Source of the DNA: Mesotoga sp. BH458_6_3_2_1
GTDB taxonomy: Bacteria; Thermotogota; Thermotogae; Petrotogales; Kosmotogaceae
Assembly (NCBI RefSeq): GCF_003664995.1
Contig: NZ_JFHL01000018.1
Coordinates: 1-64,000, forward strand
DNA length: 64,000 nucleotides
Reading direction: 5' to 3'
Below, in pieces: positions 42,816 through 52,222 of this stretch (its first letter is position 1; each line of letters begins with the position of its first letter). The notes under the pieces were generated by a model. It was not told the DNA's origin, made no database searches, and was given only the letters and a program-made list of their open reading frames with translations. Both the position numbers and the translations under genes were made by a program.

Positions 42816-45209
42816 CTACCTCTCTGATCCTTTTTCGGCTCTTATTAAAATTTCCGAGTTATCTGAATCAATTATCACTTTCATTCCTTCCTCCAGAGAT
42901 CCGTCGATTATCATATCGGCAATCGGACCCTCTACGGATTTCTCAATCAACCTTCGAACCGGTCTGGCACCGTATTCCCTGTCATAACCTTCTTTTGCTA
43001 GATACCCAAGTGCTTCCTGGCTGATTTCGACAGAGATTCTCTGTTCTGAAAGCCTTCTCTCCATTTCCGATATCCTCATTTTGACGATACCTTCCATAGC
43101 TCTGCCATCTAGAGGTCGGAAAAGCACAACGGAATCCAATCTGTTAATGAATTCAGGTCTAAAAGCGCTACGCAGACCTTCTTCCACAACTGCATGAACT
43201 TGCTCCTTATCCGCTATTGTAGCTATTTGTTCCGAGGCTACATTGCTGGTCATGATTACAATTGTGTTTGAAAATGATACTGTCTTTCCCTTTCCATCAG
43301 TGAGGCGTCCATCATCCATTATTTGGAGCAGCACATTATGTACTTCTTTATGTGCCTTTTCAACCTCATCGAGAAGTATGACTGAGTAAGGCCTCCTCCT
43401 AACTGCTTCGGTTAGTTGACCTCCTTCTTCGTATCCAACATAGCCGGGAGGTGCACCGATAAGCCTGGAGACGGCGTGTTTCTCCATGTATTCTGACATA
43501 TCGATCCTGATCATCGCATCTTCGCTGCCGAAAAGGATGAAGGCGAGGCTCTTAGCAAGCTCAGTTTTTCCGACTCCGGTCGGTCCCACAAACAAGAAGG
43601 AACCCCACGGTCGGTGAGGAGCATTTAATCCAGCTCTAGCGCGTCTTATTGTTTGAGAGACAGTTTTTACTGCCTCTTCCTGGTCCATGAATCTCTCATG
43701 GATTATTGACTCAAGATCGCGAAGCTTTTCACGCTCGGATTGAAGCATCTTTCCGGCTGGAATTCCCGTCCACTGTTCAACTATAGAAGCTACCACAGCA
43801 GGCGTCACGGCCTTTCCAAACGACTCATCAGATTCCCATTTCCTTTTCTCTTCCTGAAAGTCTTCATTCTTTCTCTCAGCCTCCATCTTCAGCTCTGCAG
43901 CAGCCTGATACTCTCCCTTTTCAGCAAGTGAGGTTATCTGAGAGTCTAGATCCTTGATCTGGCGATCAAGAAGTCTTAGCTTTTCAGGCATGTAACCCGT
44001 TCGAAGTCTCACAAATGAAGCCGCTTCGTCAACAAGATCTATTGCTTTGTCTGGAAGATAACGGTCTGTTATGTACTTTACGCTAAGGTCGACGGCTGTC
44101 CTTAGAGCATCATCTTCGATTTTTATTTCGTGATGCTTCTCGTAAGTGGATTTCAGTCCTTCCAGAATTTCATAGGTTTCCTCAGGGGTCGGTTGATCGA
44201 CCATTACTGGCTGGAAACGTCTTTCAAGAGCTCTGTCCTTCTCTATATACTTTCTGTATTCATCAAGAGTGGTTGCACCGATACATTGCAGTTCGCCTCT
44301 GGCAAGAGCCGGCTTCAAGAGATTAGCTGCATCCATTGATCCTTCGGCTGAGCCGGCTCCTACAACGCTATGGATCTCATCGATGAACAGGATCACTTCA
44401 CCAGAGAGCCTTCTCACTGAATCGATGATGTCCTTCATTCTCTCTTCAAATTCTCCTCTGAATTTCGTTCCGGCGACCAATCTACCCATATCCAGAGCCA
44501 GAACGCTCTTGTCATTCAAGTATTCGGGGATGTCGCCACTCACAATACGTTGAGCCAAACCTTCTACAATTGCAGTTTTCCCAACTCCTGGTTCTCCAAC
44601 GAGAGCGGGATTGTTCTTGGTTTTTCTCCCAACAATCTGTATTACCCTTCTGACTTCATCCTCTCTACCTATAACGGGCATAAGCTTGCCTTCCTTTGCA
44701 AGCTGAGTAAGGTCGATTGTGAACTTCTTCAAGGAAGAAAGATTCTCATCCTCTTCTGCGCCGCTTTTTGTTCGGCCTTTGAGAATCAACGTATATATGT
44801 TATCCAGATTGATGCCGTATTTAGCCAGGAGTCTGCTCGCAACAGCAGAGGTCTCCCGTACCATAGCCAGAAGTATGTGCTCGGTTCCAGTTTTCGAATC
44901 ATGCATTCTTCTCGCTTCACTTCGGGCATTCTCAAGGATGTGCCTGGCCTCCGGGGTAATATATATCTGGTTTGTCGACTCGCGGCTACTTCCGTAACGA
45001 CCGATGACTTCTTCAACATCTTTCTTCAGAGAGTCTATGCTGATATTCTTCTCGTTCAGTATTTCGATGGCGATATTATCCCCGTCCTCGAGCATGGAAA
45101 GAAGAATGTGCTCCGATGCAAGTTGATTCTGCCTGTATCTCATCAGGATGTCTTGAACATCCATGAGGATTTTCTTTGCCTTCTCGGTGTACTCTTCATA
45201 GTTGATCAT
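42816..45209 (-). CDS. clpC: Clp ATPase, ClpC/ClpB type
   Basis: A two-domain AAA+ unfoldase of about 797 residues. The N-terminal double Clp_N repeat is at 1-145. First [16 protein letters not shown] and [15 protein letters not shown] short coiled middle region (residues 400-460) is closer to ClpC (UVR-like) than to the long arm of ClpB. Second [27 protein letters not shown]. It feeds proteins to ClpP or frees aggregates. The likely start is the second ATG (45209), seven bases from GGAGG; the first (45212) is close behind. A terminator hairpin abuts its ribosome site. Confidence 0.9.
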   Translation of the reverse strand: MINYEEYTEKAKKILMDVQDILMRYRQNQLASEHILLSMLEDGDNIAIEILNEKNISIDSLKKDVEEVIGRYGSSRESTNQIYITPEARHILENARSEARRMHDSKTGTEHILLAMVRETSAVASRLLAKYGINLDNIYTLILKGRTKSGAEEDENLSSLKKFTIDLTQLAKEGKLMPVIGREDEVRRVIQIVGRKTKNNPALVGEPGVGKTAIVEGLAQRIVSGDIPEYLNDKSVLALDMGRLVAGTKFRGEFEERMKDIIDSVRRLSGEVILFIDEIHSVVGAGSAEGSMDAANLLKPALARGELQCIGATTLDEYRKYIEKDRALERRFQPVMVDQPTPEETYEILEGLKSTYEKHHEIKIEDDALRTAVDLSVKYITDRYLPDKAIDLVDEAASFVRLRTGYMPEKLRLLDRQIKDLDSQITSLAEKGEYQAAAELKMEAERKNEDFQEEKRKWESDESFGKAVTPAVVASIVEQWTGIPAGKMLQSEREKLRDLESIIHERFMDQEEAVKTVSQTIRRARAGLNAPHRPWGSFLFVGPTGVGKTELAKSLAFILFGSEDAMIRIDMSEYMEKHAVSRLIGAPPGYVGYEEGGQLTEAVRRRPYSVILLDEVEKAHKEVHNVLLQIMDDGRLTDGKGKTVSFSNTIVIMTSNVASEQIATIADKEQVHAVVEEGLRSAFRPEFINRLDSVVLFRPLDGRAMEGIVKMRISEMERRLSEQRISVEISQEALGYLAKEGYDREYGARPVRRLIEKSVEGPIADMIIDGSLEEGMKVIIDSDNSEILIRAEKGSER

Positions 45210-45221
45210 CATTACACCTCC

Positions 45222-45246
45222 AAAAAAAGGGCGCCCGAAAGCGCCC
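45222..45246 (-). terminator. Terminator abutting the clpC ribosome site
   Basis: Stem GGGCGC/GCGCCC (45229-45234 with 45241-45246), loop of six, seven T residues at 45222-45228 on the minus strand. The T-run is followed without a gap by GGAGGTG, the clpC ribosome site. It can act as an attenuator between hsp20 and clpC. Confidence 0.8.
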
Positions 45247-45266
45247 TCTTAGTTTCTCTCCAAACG

Positions 45267-45716
45267 TTAATCGATCTTCACTTGAATAGCTTCTTTCTTA
45301 ACTTCTTCTTTTTTAGGAAGCTCGAGTTTTAGGACACCGTCTTCGTATTTCGCCTTGACATCATCACTATTAACGTACTCAGGAAGCCTAAATATTCTCT
45401 GGAATGCTCCGCTATATCTCTCGTAGCGGTGGTAGTCTCTTTCCTTTTCCTCTCTTTCAAGCTTCTTCTCGCCTTTGATTGAGAGAACATCTTCTTCTAC
45501 CTTGATTTCGAGTTCATCCTTCTTGATTCCAGGGATGTCCATTTCGATAAAAACTGAGTTGTCCCTTTCGTAGATGTCAACTTCAGGACTAAACATCGAT
45601 GATTCTCTCGACTGGCTGTTCAGCCCTTTGAAGGCATCGTTAAAGAGTCTGTCCATCTCTCTTTGAATCTCCTCAAAAGGTCTGAAAAGATCGCTCCCTC
45701 TTCTGATTGCCAACAT
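45267..45716 (-). CDS. Small heat-shock protein, Hsp20/alpha-crystallin family
   Basis: A 149-residue chaperone. The alpha-crystallin domain runs from about 45 to 135 (VDIYERDNSVFIEMDIPGIK, GAFQRIFRLPEYVN, YEDGVLKLELPK) and the tail AIQVKID has the I-x-V docking motif. It holds unfolded proteins for DnaK and Clp. The start is ATG 45716 after GGAGGTGTTAAT; a longer frame to 45875 overlaps dnaK and is not real. It lies 37 bases after dnaK on the same strand. Confidence 0.92.
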   Translation of the reverse strand: MLAIRRGSDLFRPFEEIQREMDRLFNDAFKGLNSQSRESSMFSPEVDIYERDNSVFIEMDIPGIKKDELEIKVEEDVLSIKGEKKLEREEKERDYHRYERYSGAFQRIFRLPEYVNSDDVKAKYEDGVLKLELPKKEEVKKEAIQVKID

Positions 45717-45753
45717 ATTAACACCTCCATTCTTTGGATCTCTATGATTTCTA

Positions 45754-47598
45754 TTATTTACTGTCTTCCGGCGGTATATACTCGGTACCACTGTCACTGT
45801 CATTATTATCACCTTCCTGTGAAACTCCGTCTGCAGGAGTTTGAGCCTGTGCTTTCTGGTAAACACTCTGTCCAACTCTCATGCTTTCCTTCTGAAGCTG
45901 ATCAAACAGGAGCTTAACCCTCTGCATGTTGTCTTCGTTTAGTGCGTCCCTTAGGTCTTTCACGAGGCCTTCAAGTTTACCCCTGTCTTCTGATGAAATC
46001 TTGTCGCCGCTTTCACTTAGGAGTTTGTCGATGCTATATGCGAGTTGGTCAGCCTGATTTTTCAGCTCAATTTCCTGTTTCCTTTGTTTGTCCTGCTCTT
46101 CGTATTTCTTTGCTTCCTCTACTACTCTCTTTATATCGTCTTCCGACATCTTCTGTCTTCCACTGACAACCATTGATTGTTCTCTATTGGTGCCCAGGTC
46201 TTTTGCGGAAACATGAACTATGCCGTCGCTGTCTATATCGAAGGTTACTTCGATCTGAGGAATTCCCCTTGGAGCGGGCGCTATTCCTGTCAACTTGAAA
46301 CTTCCGAGTGACATATTGTCTCGCGCCATAGTTCTTTCTCCCTGATAGACCGCCACTTCGACTTCTGTCTGGCCGTCTGCAGCAGTTGTGAAGACTTTGG
46401 ATCTCTTCACGGGTACGGTAGAGTTCCTTTCAATTATCGGTTCCATCAAACCGCCCATGACCTCAACTCCAAGGGTCAAAGGTGTGACGTCAACGAGTAC
46501 CAGATCACTTTCGACACTACCGGAGAGAATTCCGCTTTGCAATGCCGCCCCAATCGCTACGGCTTCGTCGGGATTTATATTCTTGTTTGCATCTTTACCG
46601 AAGATCGACTTGATGAAAGTCTGAACCATCGGTATTCTCGTTGAACCTCCAACGAGAAGCACTTCATCAATCTCCTTTGGAGTAAGCTTTGCATCGCTCA
46701 TCGCTCTTTCTATCTGTTCTCTGGTACCTTCAACAAGATCCTTTATAAGAGACTCCAATGTCGATCTGGTTATCTTCATCTCGAGATGCAATGGCCCATC
46801 AGCAGTTGCAGTTATGAAAGGCAGAGAAATCTCCGTTTCAAACTTTGAAGAAAGCTCTATCTTAGCTCTTTCTGCGGCATCCTTCAGTCTCTGGAAAGCC
46901 TGCTTGTCTTTTCTAAGATCGACGTTGTTCTTCTTTCTGAAGTCTTCCGCTATATGATCTATCAACCTCTGATCGAAGTCATCTCCACCGAGGTGGTTGT
47001 TGCCCGAGGTTGACAAAACCTCGACCACACCGTCTCCTATATCTAGAACGGAAACATCGAAAGTTCCTCCGCCCAAATCGTACACAATGATCTTCTTATC
47101 TCCGCGTTTCATGTCGATCCCGTAAGCTACGGCAGCTGCCGTCGGTTCGTTGATAATCCTCTGGACTTCTAGCCCGGCAATAATACCTGCCTCTTTCGTG
47201 GCCTGTCTCTGAGCATCGTTAAAGTATGCGGGACAAGTAATAACTGCCTGCGTTATCTTTCCTCCAAGGTAGGCCTCAGCGTCGGTCTTCATCTTCTTCA
47301 GAATATAGGCACTGATTTCCTGAGGAGAGTACTCCTTGTCATCAATCTTGACTGTGAAATCAGATCCAATCTTCCTCTTAATTGATCGTACCGTTCTATC
47401 AGCGTTCAATATTGTTTGCCTCTTCGCAGGTTCGCCAACAATGATCTCGCCTGTCTTGCTGAATGAAACTATCGAAGGGGTAGTCCTGTTACCTTCTGCA
47501 TTTGGAATAACCTCGACGTTGCCGTCAGGCTTAACCCATGAAATAACCGAATTTGTAGTTCCAAGGTCGATACCAACTGTGTATTCTTTGCTAGCCAT
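45754..47598 (-). CDS. dnaK: Chaperone DnaK (Hsp70)
   Basis: A 614-residue Hsp70. Visible are [12 protein letters not shown], the [14 protein letters not shown] phosphate motif, [10 protein letters not shown], and the substrate domain with [15 protein letters not shown]. Short insertions typical of Gram-negatives are present (NTKDAERAK-like region about 240). The last 40 residues are Gln/Ala/Asp-rich. The ATG follows AAGGAGGGAATTAA, with a consensus promoter upstream (47640-47668). No CIRCE operator is seen. It leads the run dnaK-hsp20-clpC. Confidence 0.97.
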   Translation of the reverse strand: MASKEYTVGIDLGTTNSVISWVKPDGNVEVIPNAEGNRTTPSIVSFSKTGEIIVGEPAKRQTILNADRTVRSIKRKIGSDFTVKIDDKEYSPQEISAYILKKMKTDAEAYLGGKITQAVITCPAYFNDAQRQATKEAGIIAGLEVQRIINEPTAAAVAYGIDMKRGDKKIIVYDLGGGTFDVSVLDIGDGVVEVLSTSGNNHLGGDDFDQRLIDHIAEDFRKKNNVDLRKDKQAFQRLKDAAERAKIELSSKFETEISLPFITATADGPLHLEMKITRSTLESLIKDLVEGTREQIERAMSDAKLTPKEIDEVLLVGGSTRIPMVQTFIKSIFGKDANKNINPDEAVAIGAALQSGILSGSVESDLVLVDVTPLTLGVEVMGGLMEPIIERNSTVPVKRSKVFTTAADGQTEVEVAVYQGERTMARDNMSLGSFKLTGIAPAPRGIPQIEVTFDIDSDGIVHVSAKDLGTNREQSMVVSGRQKMSEDDIKRVVEEAKKYEEQDKQRKQEIELKNQADQLAYSIDKLLSESGDKISSEDRGKLEGLVKDLRDALNEDNMQRVKLLFDQLQKESMRVGQSVYQKAQAQTPADGVSQEGDNNDSDSGTEYIPPEDSK

Positions 47599-47639
47599 TT
47601 AATTCCCTCCTTGACCACCAACTATCCATCTACAGTACT

Positions 47640-47668
47640 ATTATAGGCAAGAGAAATTGAGCTGTCAA
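47640..47668 (-). promoter_or_regulatory. Consensus promoter of the dnaK cluster
   Basis: Minus-strand TTGACA (47663-47668), 17 bases, TATAAT (47640-47645). Perfect matches to the vegetative consensus. No inverted repeat of CIRCE type overlaps it. Confidence 0.85.
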
Positions 47669-47874
47669 CAAGAAGAGTTTGTAATTTGATACATGCATAA
47701 TTCATTACCATAGCCACCTTAAAAAAAATAAATAATACTGCAAATAAATCGTATAGCGTTCTTAGTCCGCGACTGATAAAGGAATTACTTTTTTGGCCAG
47801 ATGCCATCAGGGGTTTTCCAGCAGCTTGTTTCAACTGCGCCTTCTATTGAAGAACTTCACTTCAAAGGGAATTC

Positions 47875-49074
47875 TTAGTCAATGAAGTTTTGGTTTCCTT
47901 TCAGAATCTCTTCAAGAAATTCAAGAGATGTTGATTCAATAAAGGAAGGATGTTCCTTAAGTATGGCGGGGTATTTGAGACCTGAGCCCGTCAGAACAAC
48001 GACAACTAAAGCTTTTCTCACATCGATCTCTTCCCGCAGCTTGGAAATGGCTGCATAAGCAACGGCGCTTGCAGGCTGCACGAAGAGCCCGTTGTTTGCA
48101 AGGCTTTTTTGGGCTTTCAAGATACTTGATTCATCAATTGCTACAGTTGCTCCACCATTTCTTTTGAGCATTCTCAAGACCGCATTTCCGCTCGGAGGGA
48201 AGGGGTTCTCAATTGCATGAGCTATGGTTTTTGGATTATGAAATCTGGTTATTGTGGATGCGCGAGATGAAAAAGCGAGATCAATCGGTGAGCAACCTGC
48301 TGCCTGCGCAACTATCATTCGCGGTATACTGACTGACAATTTCGAATCCCTCAACTCTCGGAAGCCCTTTTCAATTCCCCTTACATTGCCTCCAGAGCTA
48401 GTGGGAACAATTACAAAGTCCGGAACCCTTTCTCCTAACTGAATAAAAATCTCGAAAGCAATCGTTTTCGATCCTTCAACCCTCATCGGAACGTCGGAAT
48501 TTGCAAAGTAGATTCCGCTATTCTTTCCGGCTTCTAGAGAATCATAGTAGAGCTGGCCATAATCACCTGTAACCTTGATTATTCTGGAACCATATATCGA
48601 AATTGGAGAGACCTTCTCATCTGGAATCGAATCGGAAACAAGGATCGTGGTTTTCAATCCCGCTCTCTTTCCGTAGGCAGCAACTGAAGCTGCCATGTTT
48701 CCGGTGGATACAGTTCCAATATGGTTGTAGCCTCTGCGAATCGCATCGAGGACTGCCAGATAGCTTCCCCTATCCTTGAATGACCATGTTGGATTGATAG
48801 ATTCGTTTTTGGCGTACAGCTCCATCCCTGAAGAGTCCTTGTCATCGAGTCTGGTCAGGGGGGTGAATCCCTCGCCCAAAGAGAGGAAGTTTTTGTCTTC
48901 CAATCCAGGAAGGAGATCTGAGAAACTCTCCAAAATACCTGATCGATGGAACTGTATTTTCACAGTCCTTTTCATCTCAATGACTACTTCAAGAGGTTCT
49001 CCACATTCGCAGCGAAAACACTCGTCTGAATACTCCTTTCCACAAGCGGTGCATATTAGTCTTGATGATTTCAT
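47875..49074 (-). CDS. thrC: Threonine synthase
   Basis: A 399-residue PLP enzyme making threonine from O-phosphohomoserine. The N-terminal zinc-ribbon (ICTACGKEYSDECFRCECGE) is usual for the long form. SWTFKDRGS-type motif appears as TWSFKDRGS with the PLP lysine; SSGGNVRGIEKGF binds phosphate, and VVLTGSGLKYP closes. Length normal. The ATG follows GAAAGGAGCGAAACA. It starts 13 bases after the GNAT gene's stop, so the two are one transcript. A gene-poor 275-base gap lies between it and the dnaK promoter. Confidence 0.93.
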   Translation of the reverse strand: MKSSRLICTACGKEYSDECFRCECGEPLEVVIEMKRTVKIQFHRSGILESFSDLLPGLEDKNFLSLGEGFTPLTRLDDKDSSGMELYAKNESINPTWSFKDRGSYLAVLDAIRRGYNHIGTVSTGNMAASVAAYGKRAGLKTTILVSDSIPDEKVSPISIYGSRIIKVTGDYGQLYYDSLEAGKNSGIYFANSDVPMRVEGSKTIAFEIFIQLGERVPDFVIVPTSSGGNVRGIEKGFRELRDSKLSVSIPRMIVAQAAGCSPIDLAFSSRASTITRFHNPKTIAHAIENPFPPSGNAVLRMLKRNGGATVAIDESSILKAQKSLANNGLFVQPASAVAYAAISKLREEIDVRKALVVVVLTGSGLKYPAILKEHPSFIESTSLEFLEEILKGNQNFID

Positions 49075-49087
49075 TGTTTCGCTCCTT

Positions 49088-49936
49088 TCAAGTGTCTATC
49101 TGATAGATACTGTATTCAAGTATTTCTTTGAACCCGAGTTTCCTGGCAATCGAGAGCGAAGGGCTATTCGCCGAGTCGCAATGCCAGTCAACTGTCAGCC
49201 CGTTCGATAAGAATTCATTTATACATTCTTTTGAAACAGCCATACCGAACCCCTGATTTCTGGATTCTTCGACTGTCTCCAGACCTACCTCAATTCTATC
49301 GGCAGATCTGTACACGCCGATGCACCAACTTAGTATCGTACCTTTCTTGACTACTGCGTAACCACCGCTATTACCTAGGAAGGACTCCTCGTCTTTCCAA
49401 AAAGAGTATATCCAGCCCTCAAGCGCCTTGGTATTAGTCAGTCCCATCTCAAGCAATTCTCTGGTTATTCTTCGAGGAGCATTATCATTGTTGCGATTTC
49501 CACTTTTCATGTCCTTCGATGAACGCATCTGAAATAGAGATCTTCTTACCTGCCTGGGACCCAAACCGATTAGGATGTTTCCAAGTCTTTCATACATGAT
49601 TGGAGCTGAATAAAAATTCAGATGAGGAATTCCAAAACCTCTTGCCAGCATCATAAGAGTTTTAGAAAAGAGATCGCGCAAGGGAATGAGCAAATTATCT
49701 TCAATCCTGCCTCCAACCAGAACCGAATCACAGCAGTTCCAGATTACATAGATCTTTGGCTCTTCGGGATTATCGACGTACACGATTCCCTTTGTATAAA
49801 GTTCTGTTACAGACAAGGACATGAGATTCTGGCCGAGTTCCTCAGCGATAGTCTCAATTCCCTGGAGTTTTTTCGGTTCCATATTATGCAACAGCGCTAT
49901 CTCCTCCGATTTTGGTTCCTCAATTTTACTCTGCAT
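49088..49936 (-). CDS. GNAT-type acetyltransferase
   Basis: About 282 residues. The C-terminal 130 residues form a GNAT domain: GLETVEESRNQGFGMAVSKECI is the acetyl-CoA loop and SPSLSIARKLGFKE the following helix. The N-terminal half is unlike known families. It looks like the GNAT_acetyltran group (PF12746). Start uncertain: ATG 49936 (weak ribosome site) and ATG 49882 (GGAGGAGATAGC further up) are both possible, while the longest frame would begin with TTG in the ribosome site of the opposite gene. It precedes thrC in an operon. Confidence 0.75.
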   Translation of the reverse strand: MQSKIEEPKSEEIALLHNMEPKKLQGIETIAEELGQNLMSLSVTELYTKGIVYVDNPEEPKIYVIWNCCDSVLVGGRIEDNLLIPLRDLFSKTLMMLARGFGIPHLNFYSAPIMYERLGNILIGLGPRQVRRSLFQMRSSKDMKSGNRNNDNAPRRITRELLEMGLTNTKALEGWIYSFWKDEESFLGNSGGYAVVKKGTILSWCIGVYRSADRIEVGLETVEESRNQGFGMAVSKECINEFLSNGLTVDWHCDSANSPSLSIARKLGFKEILEYSIYQIDT

Positions 49937-50015
49937 CTCATTGGCAAAGCAAGAGAGTTGCACTGTTCTTTGTTTTGCACAATATACGTGATAGATTATC
50001 TCAGGAGGTGATAAA

Positions 50016-50243
50016 TTGGAAATCAAAGGATTTATTGAGATTGACGGGATTACCTACAGGCTTATTAGTCGTCAGAAGAGCTCATGCAAGAGACTGCGAA
50101 TTAGAAGCAAAGGTCCGGTAGGTGTTCATCTGGGGACTGAAGAGAGCTTTTTGGAGAAGAATGCGGATTATCTGAAGAAGCTTCTCGAAAGCTCGGAAGT
50201 CGATATCCCCATTGGAAAGGATAACGGAGGAGCCGATGAATAG
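50016..50243 (+). CDS. Small 75-residue protein coupled to an M24 peptidase
   Basis: Begins at TTG 50016 after CAGGAGGTGATAAA, a strong site. The part SCKRLRIRSKGPVGVHLG recalls the first strands of the YgjP-like (M48-type) metallopeptidase domain, but the HExxH part is absent and the frame ends early. Its last eight bases overlap the start of the M24 peptidase gene. Function not known; a truncated gene or a small regulator are both possible. Confidence 0.55.
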   Translation: MEIKGFIEIDGITYRLISRQKSSCKRLRIRSKGPVGVHLGTEESFLEKNADYLKKLLESSEVDIPIGKDNGGADE

Positions 50244-51486
50244 ATTTGCGGATCAGTACGGAGAGATAGGTGCCAATATGCCCTCTGAGGAAGAGAGAAT
50301 AAGTGAACATAACGAAGTTCTGCTTGATAGACTGGATAATATCATGCCAGGTCTTCTTCAAGAAGAGAATTTCGACGCCTGGTTGGTTATCGGAAGGGAA
50401 AATAACGAAGATCCCATAATAAGCACGCTTCTTCCCGGCTCGTTCTACGGGGCCAGCAGGATAACAGCGTTTCTCTTGACAGAAGACAAGAGATTCGTGC
50501 TATCTCCTTATGGAAGCAAGATGGAAGACTTCTACGAAAGCGCATGGAGAGTCGAAGACGGAGATATTCTCAAGTCTATTGCAACGCTGCTTGAAGATCT
50601 GAGAATTGAGAGTCTTGGAATAGACTTCTCGGAAGATTTCGCAGTGGCCGACGGAATAACTCATTCTCTGTTCGAGTCGCTAAGAAATCAGCTAAGCGGT
50701 AAAGTGAATCTGGTGAGTGCCGAGAACATCGCAATCAATTGGCTGCAAACCAGAACAGACAGGGAGATTGAGATATACAGGCATCTCGACAGAATTGCGC
50801 ACATAATAATCTGGAATGCTTTTTCTAGAGAGAATATATCGTCCGGTATGACGACAACTCGAGATGTTGAGTTTCTGCTAAAGCGACTTGCAGTAGATAT
50901 TGGATTGAAAACATGGTTTGGGCCGGATGTTGACTTTCAAAGGCGCGGTGTGGAGGACCCTAGAAGTACAGGAGTAATAGAGGAGGGAGATCTTCTACAC
51001 TGTGATTTTGGTTTTGTCTTCAATGGCCTGGCGACAGATACACAGCAAATGTTTTACCTGAAAAGGGAAGGTCAAAGTAGCGTTTTGGAAGAGCTGCAAG
51101 ATGTCATTTTCAGGACGAACGAGGTTCAGGACATTCTGGCACGAAATTTCATAGAGGGTATCAGCGGTAACGAGCTGTTAAGAATGTCATTGAAGGACGC
51201 AGCAGAAAAAGGTCTCGATGCGACGATCTATTCGCATCCTGTTGGTTATCATGGACACGGCGCGGGGCCAATCATAGGACTGTGGAATAATCAGAAAGGG
51301 ATTAAGGGTACGGGAGATCTTAAAATCAGGGATTCGACTTGCTTTGCCATGGAGTTGAACAACAGAACTCCGGTGGCTTCTTGGAGTGGCCAGTCGGTTT
51401 ATGGATTCTTGGAGGAGACTGTCGCTTTCAGAGACGGCGAGATTGACTATTTAGATGGAAGACAGAAAGAACTTTTTCTAATATAG
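50236..51486 (+). CDS. M24 family peptidase, Xaa-Pro aminopeptidase-like
   Basis: A 416-residue metallopeptidase with pita-bread fold. Metal ligands are visible: LLHCDFGFVFNGLATDTQQ (two Asp), HPVGYHGHGAGP (His), FAMELNNR (Glu), GFLEETVAF (Glu). The N-terminal half is a creatinase-like domain. It should remove N-terminal residues next to proline or act on dipeptides. The ATG at 50236 has AACGGAGGAGCCG before it and overlaps the previous stop. It lies 12 bases before the inhibitor gene, forming a three-gene run. Confidence 0.88.
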   Translation: MNRFADQYGEIGANMPSEEERISEHNEVLLDRLDNIMPGLLQEENFDAWLVIGRENNEDPIISTLLPGSFYGASRITAFLLTEDKRFVLSPYGSKMEDFYESAWRVEDGDILKSIATLLEDLRIESLGIDFSEDFAVADGITHSLFESLRNQLSGKVNLVSAENIAINWLQTRTDREIEIYRHLDRIAHIIIWNAFSRENISSGMTTTRDVEFLLKRLAVDIGLKTWFGPDVDFQRRGVEDPRSTGVIEEGDLLHCDFGFVFNGLATDTQQMFYLKREGQSSVLEELQDVIFRTNEVQDILARNFIEGISGNELLRMSLKDAAEKGLDATIYSHPVGYHGHGAGPIIGLWNNQKGIKGTGDLKIRDSTCFAMELNNRTPVASWSGQSVYGFLEETVAFRDGEIDYLDGRQKELFLI

Positions 51487-51498
51487 GAGGTGGGTATC

Positions 51499-52173
51499 AT
51501 GAAGAAATCACTAGTAGCAATTTGTTATATCGCATTGATAATTACTTCTGGGTTTGCATTTGAGCTGAAAGAGTCAGCCAACTCAATGAGTGTAACTGAT
51601 CTTGCCATACTCGAGGTTCAAGAAAATCCTTCCACGGGTTATCTCTGGCATATTTTCGCAGAGCCTACAGGTGTGCTGAGAAATTTCCTTGAAGAGCACA
51701 ACACACCCAGTATGATGCCAGGAGCTCCCTCCGTCAAAGGCTGGATAATGACTGCAGCAAAAGAGGGGAAGGCGTTGATCACCTTAAGACTCTTCAGGGA
51801 GTGGGAAGGAGATAAGCACTCGATAGACTTCAGGGCATTGACTGTTAATGTAGCTGGTGAGGAAAAAGGCCAGGTTGATTTCAATATTCTGATGAACGAG
51901 GTTTCTCCCGGCTCAACCTTCACTGTTACTCTGGAAGAGAATGCTAGCACAGGATACTCATGGCAGTATCAGATTCTTGGAGAGGCTGTCATTGAAATCG
52001 ATAAGAGAGTCCTGGCCGACGAGAGTGGAAAAGTCGGAGCCCCTTCAAAAGTCACCTGGACTTTCCAGGCGGCAGATGATGGGAATTCGGCAATTGTTTT
52101 TAGATATTTTAGATCGTGGGAAGGTGAGAAATCAGCGGTAGATTATAAAGCCTACAATGTCTGTGTGCAATGA
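51499..52173 (+). CDS. Exported chagasin-type (I42) cysteine protease inhibitor, two domains
   Basis: A 224-residue protein. The signal peptide MKKSLVAICYIALIITSGFA is clear. Two similar domains follow. Domain one shows ENPSTGYLWH (the NPTTGY loop), GAPSVKGW, and TLRLFREWEG (the RPW loop). Domain two shows ENASTGYSWQ, GAPSKVTWTF and FRYFRSWEG. These three loops bind papain-type protease active sites in known chagasins. Here the middle loop lacks the usual double glycine. The ATG follows ATAGGAGGTGGGTATC. It sits in a peptidase operon, but the usual target would be a C1 protease, none of which is seen here. Confidence 0.88.
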   Translation: MKKSLVAICYIALIITSGFAFELKESANSMSVTDLAILEVQENPSTGYLWHIFAEPTGVLRNFLEEHNTPSMMPGAPSVKGWIMTAAKEGKALITLRLFREWEGDKHSIDFRALTVNVAGEEKGQVDFNILMNEVSPGSTFTVTLEENASTGYSWQYQILGEAVIEIDKRVLADESGKVGAPSKVTWTFQAADDGNSAIVFRYFRSWEGEKSAVDYKAYNVCVQ

Positions 52174-52222
52174 ACCCTGGTATTTTTCTGCGGCTGTATA
52201 ATATAACTGAGGTGATCCTTGG

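Noticed and set aside
44550-45332. 260-codon frame opposite clpC
   Set aside because: It is the complement of the well-supported clpC gene and has no ribosome site or family match.
47599-47700. CIRCE operator upstream of dnaK
   Set aside because: No TTAGCACTC-N9-GAGTGCTAA type repeat could be found; only a plain consensus promoter is visible.
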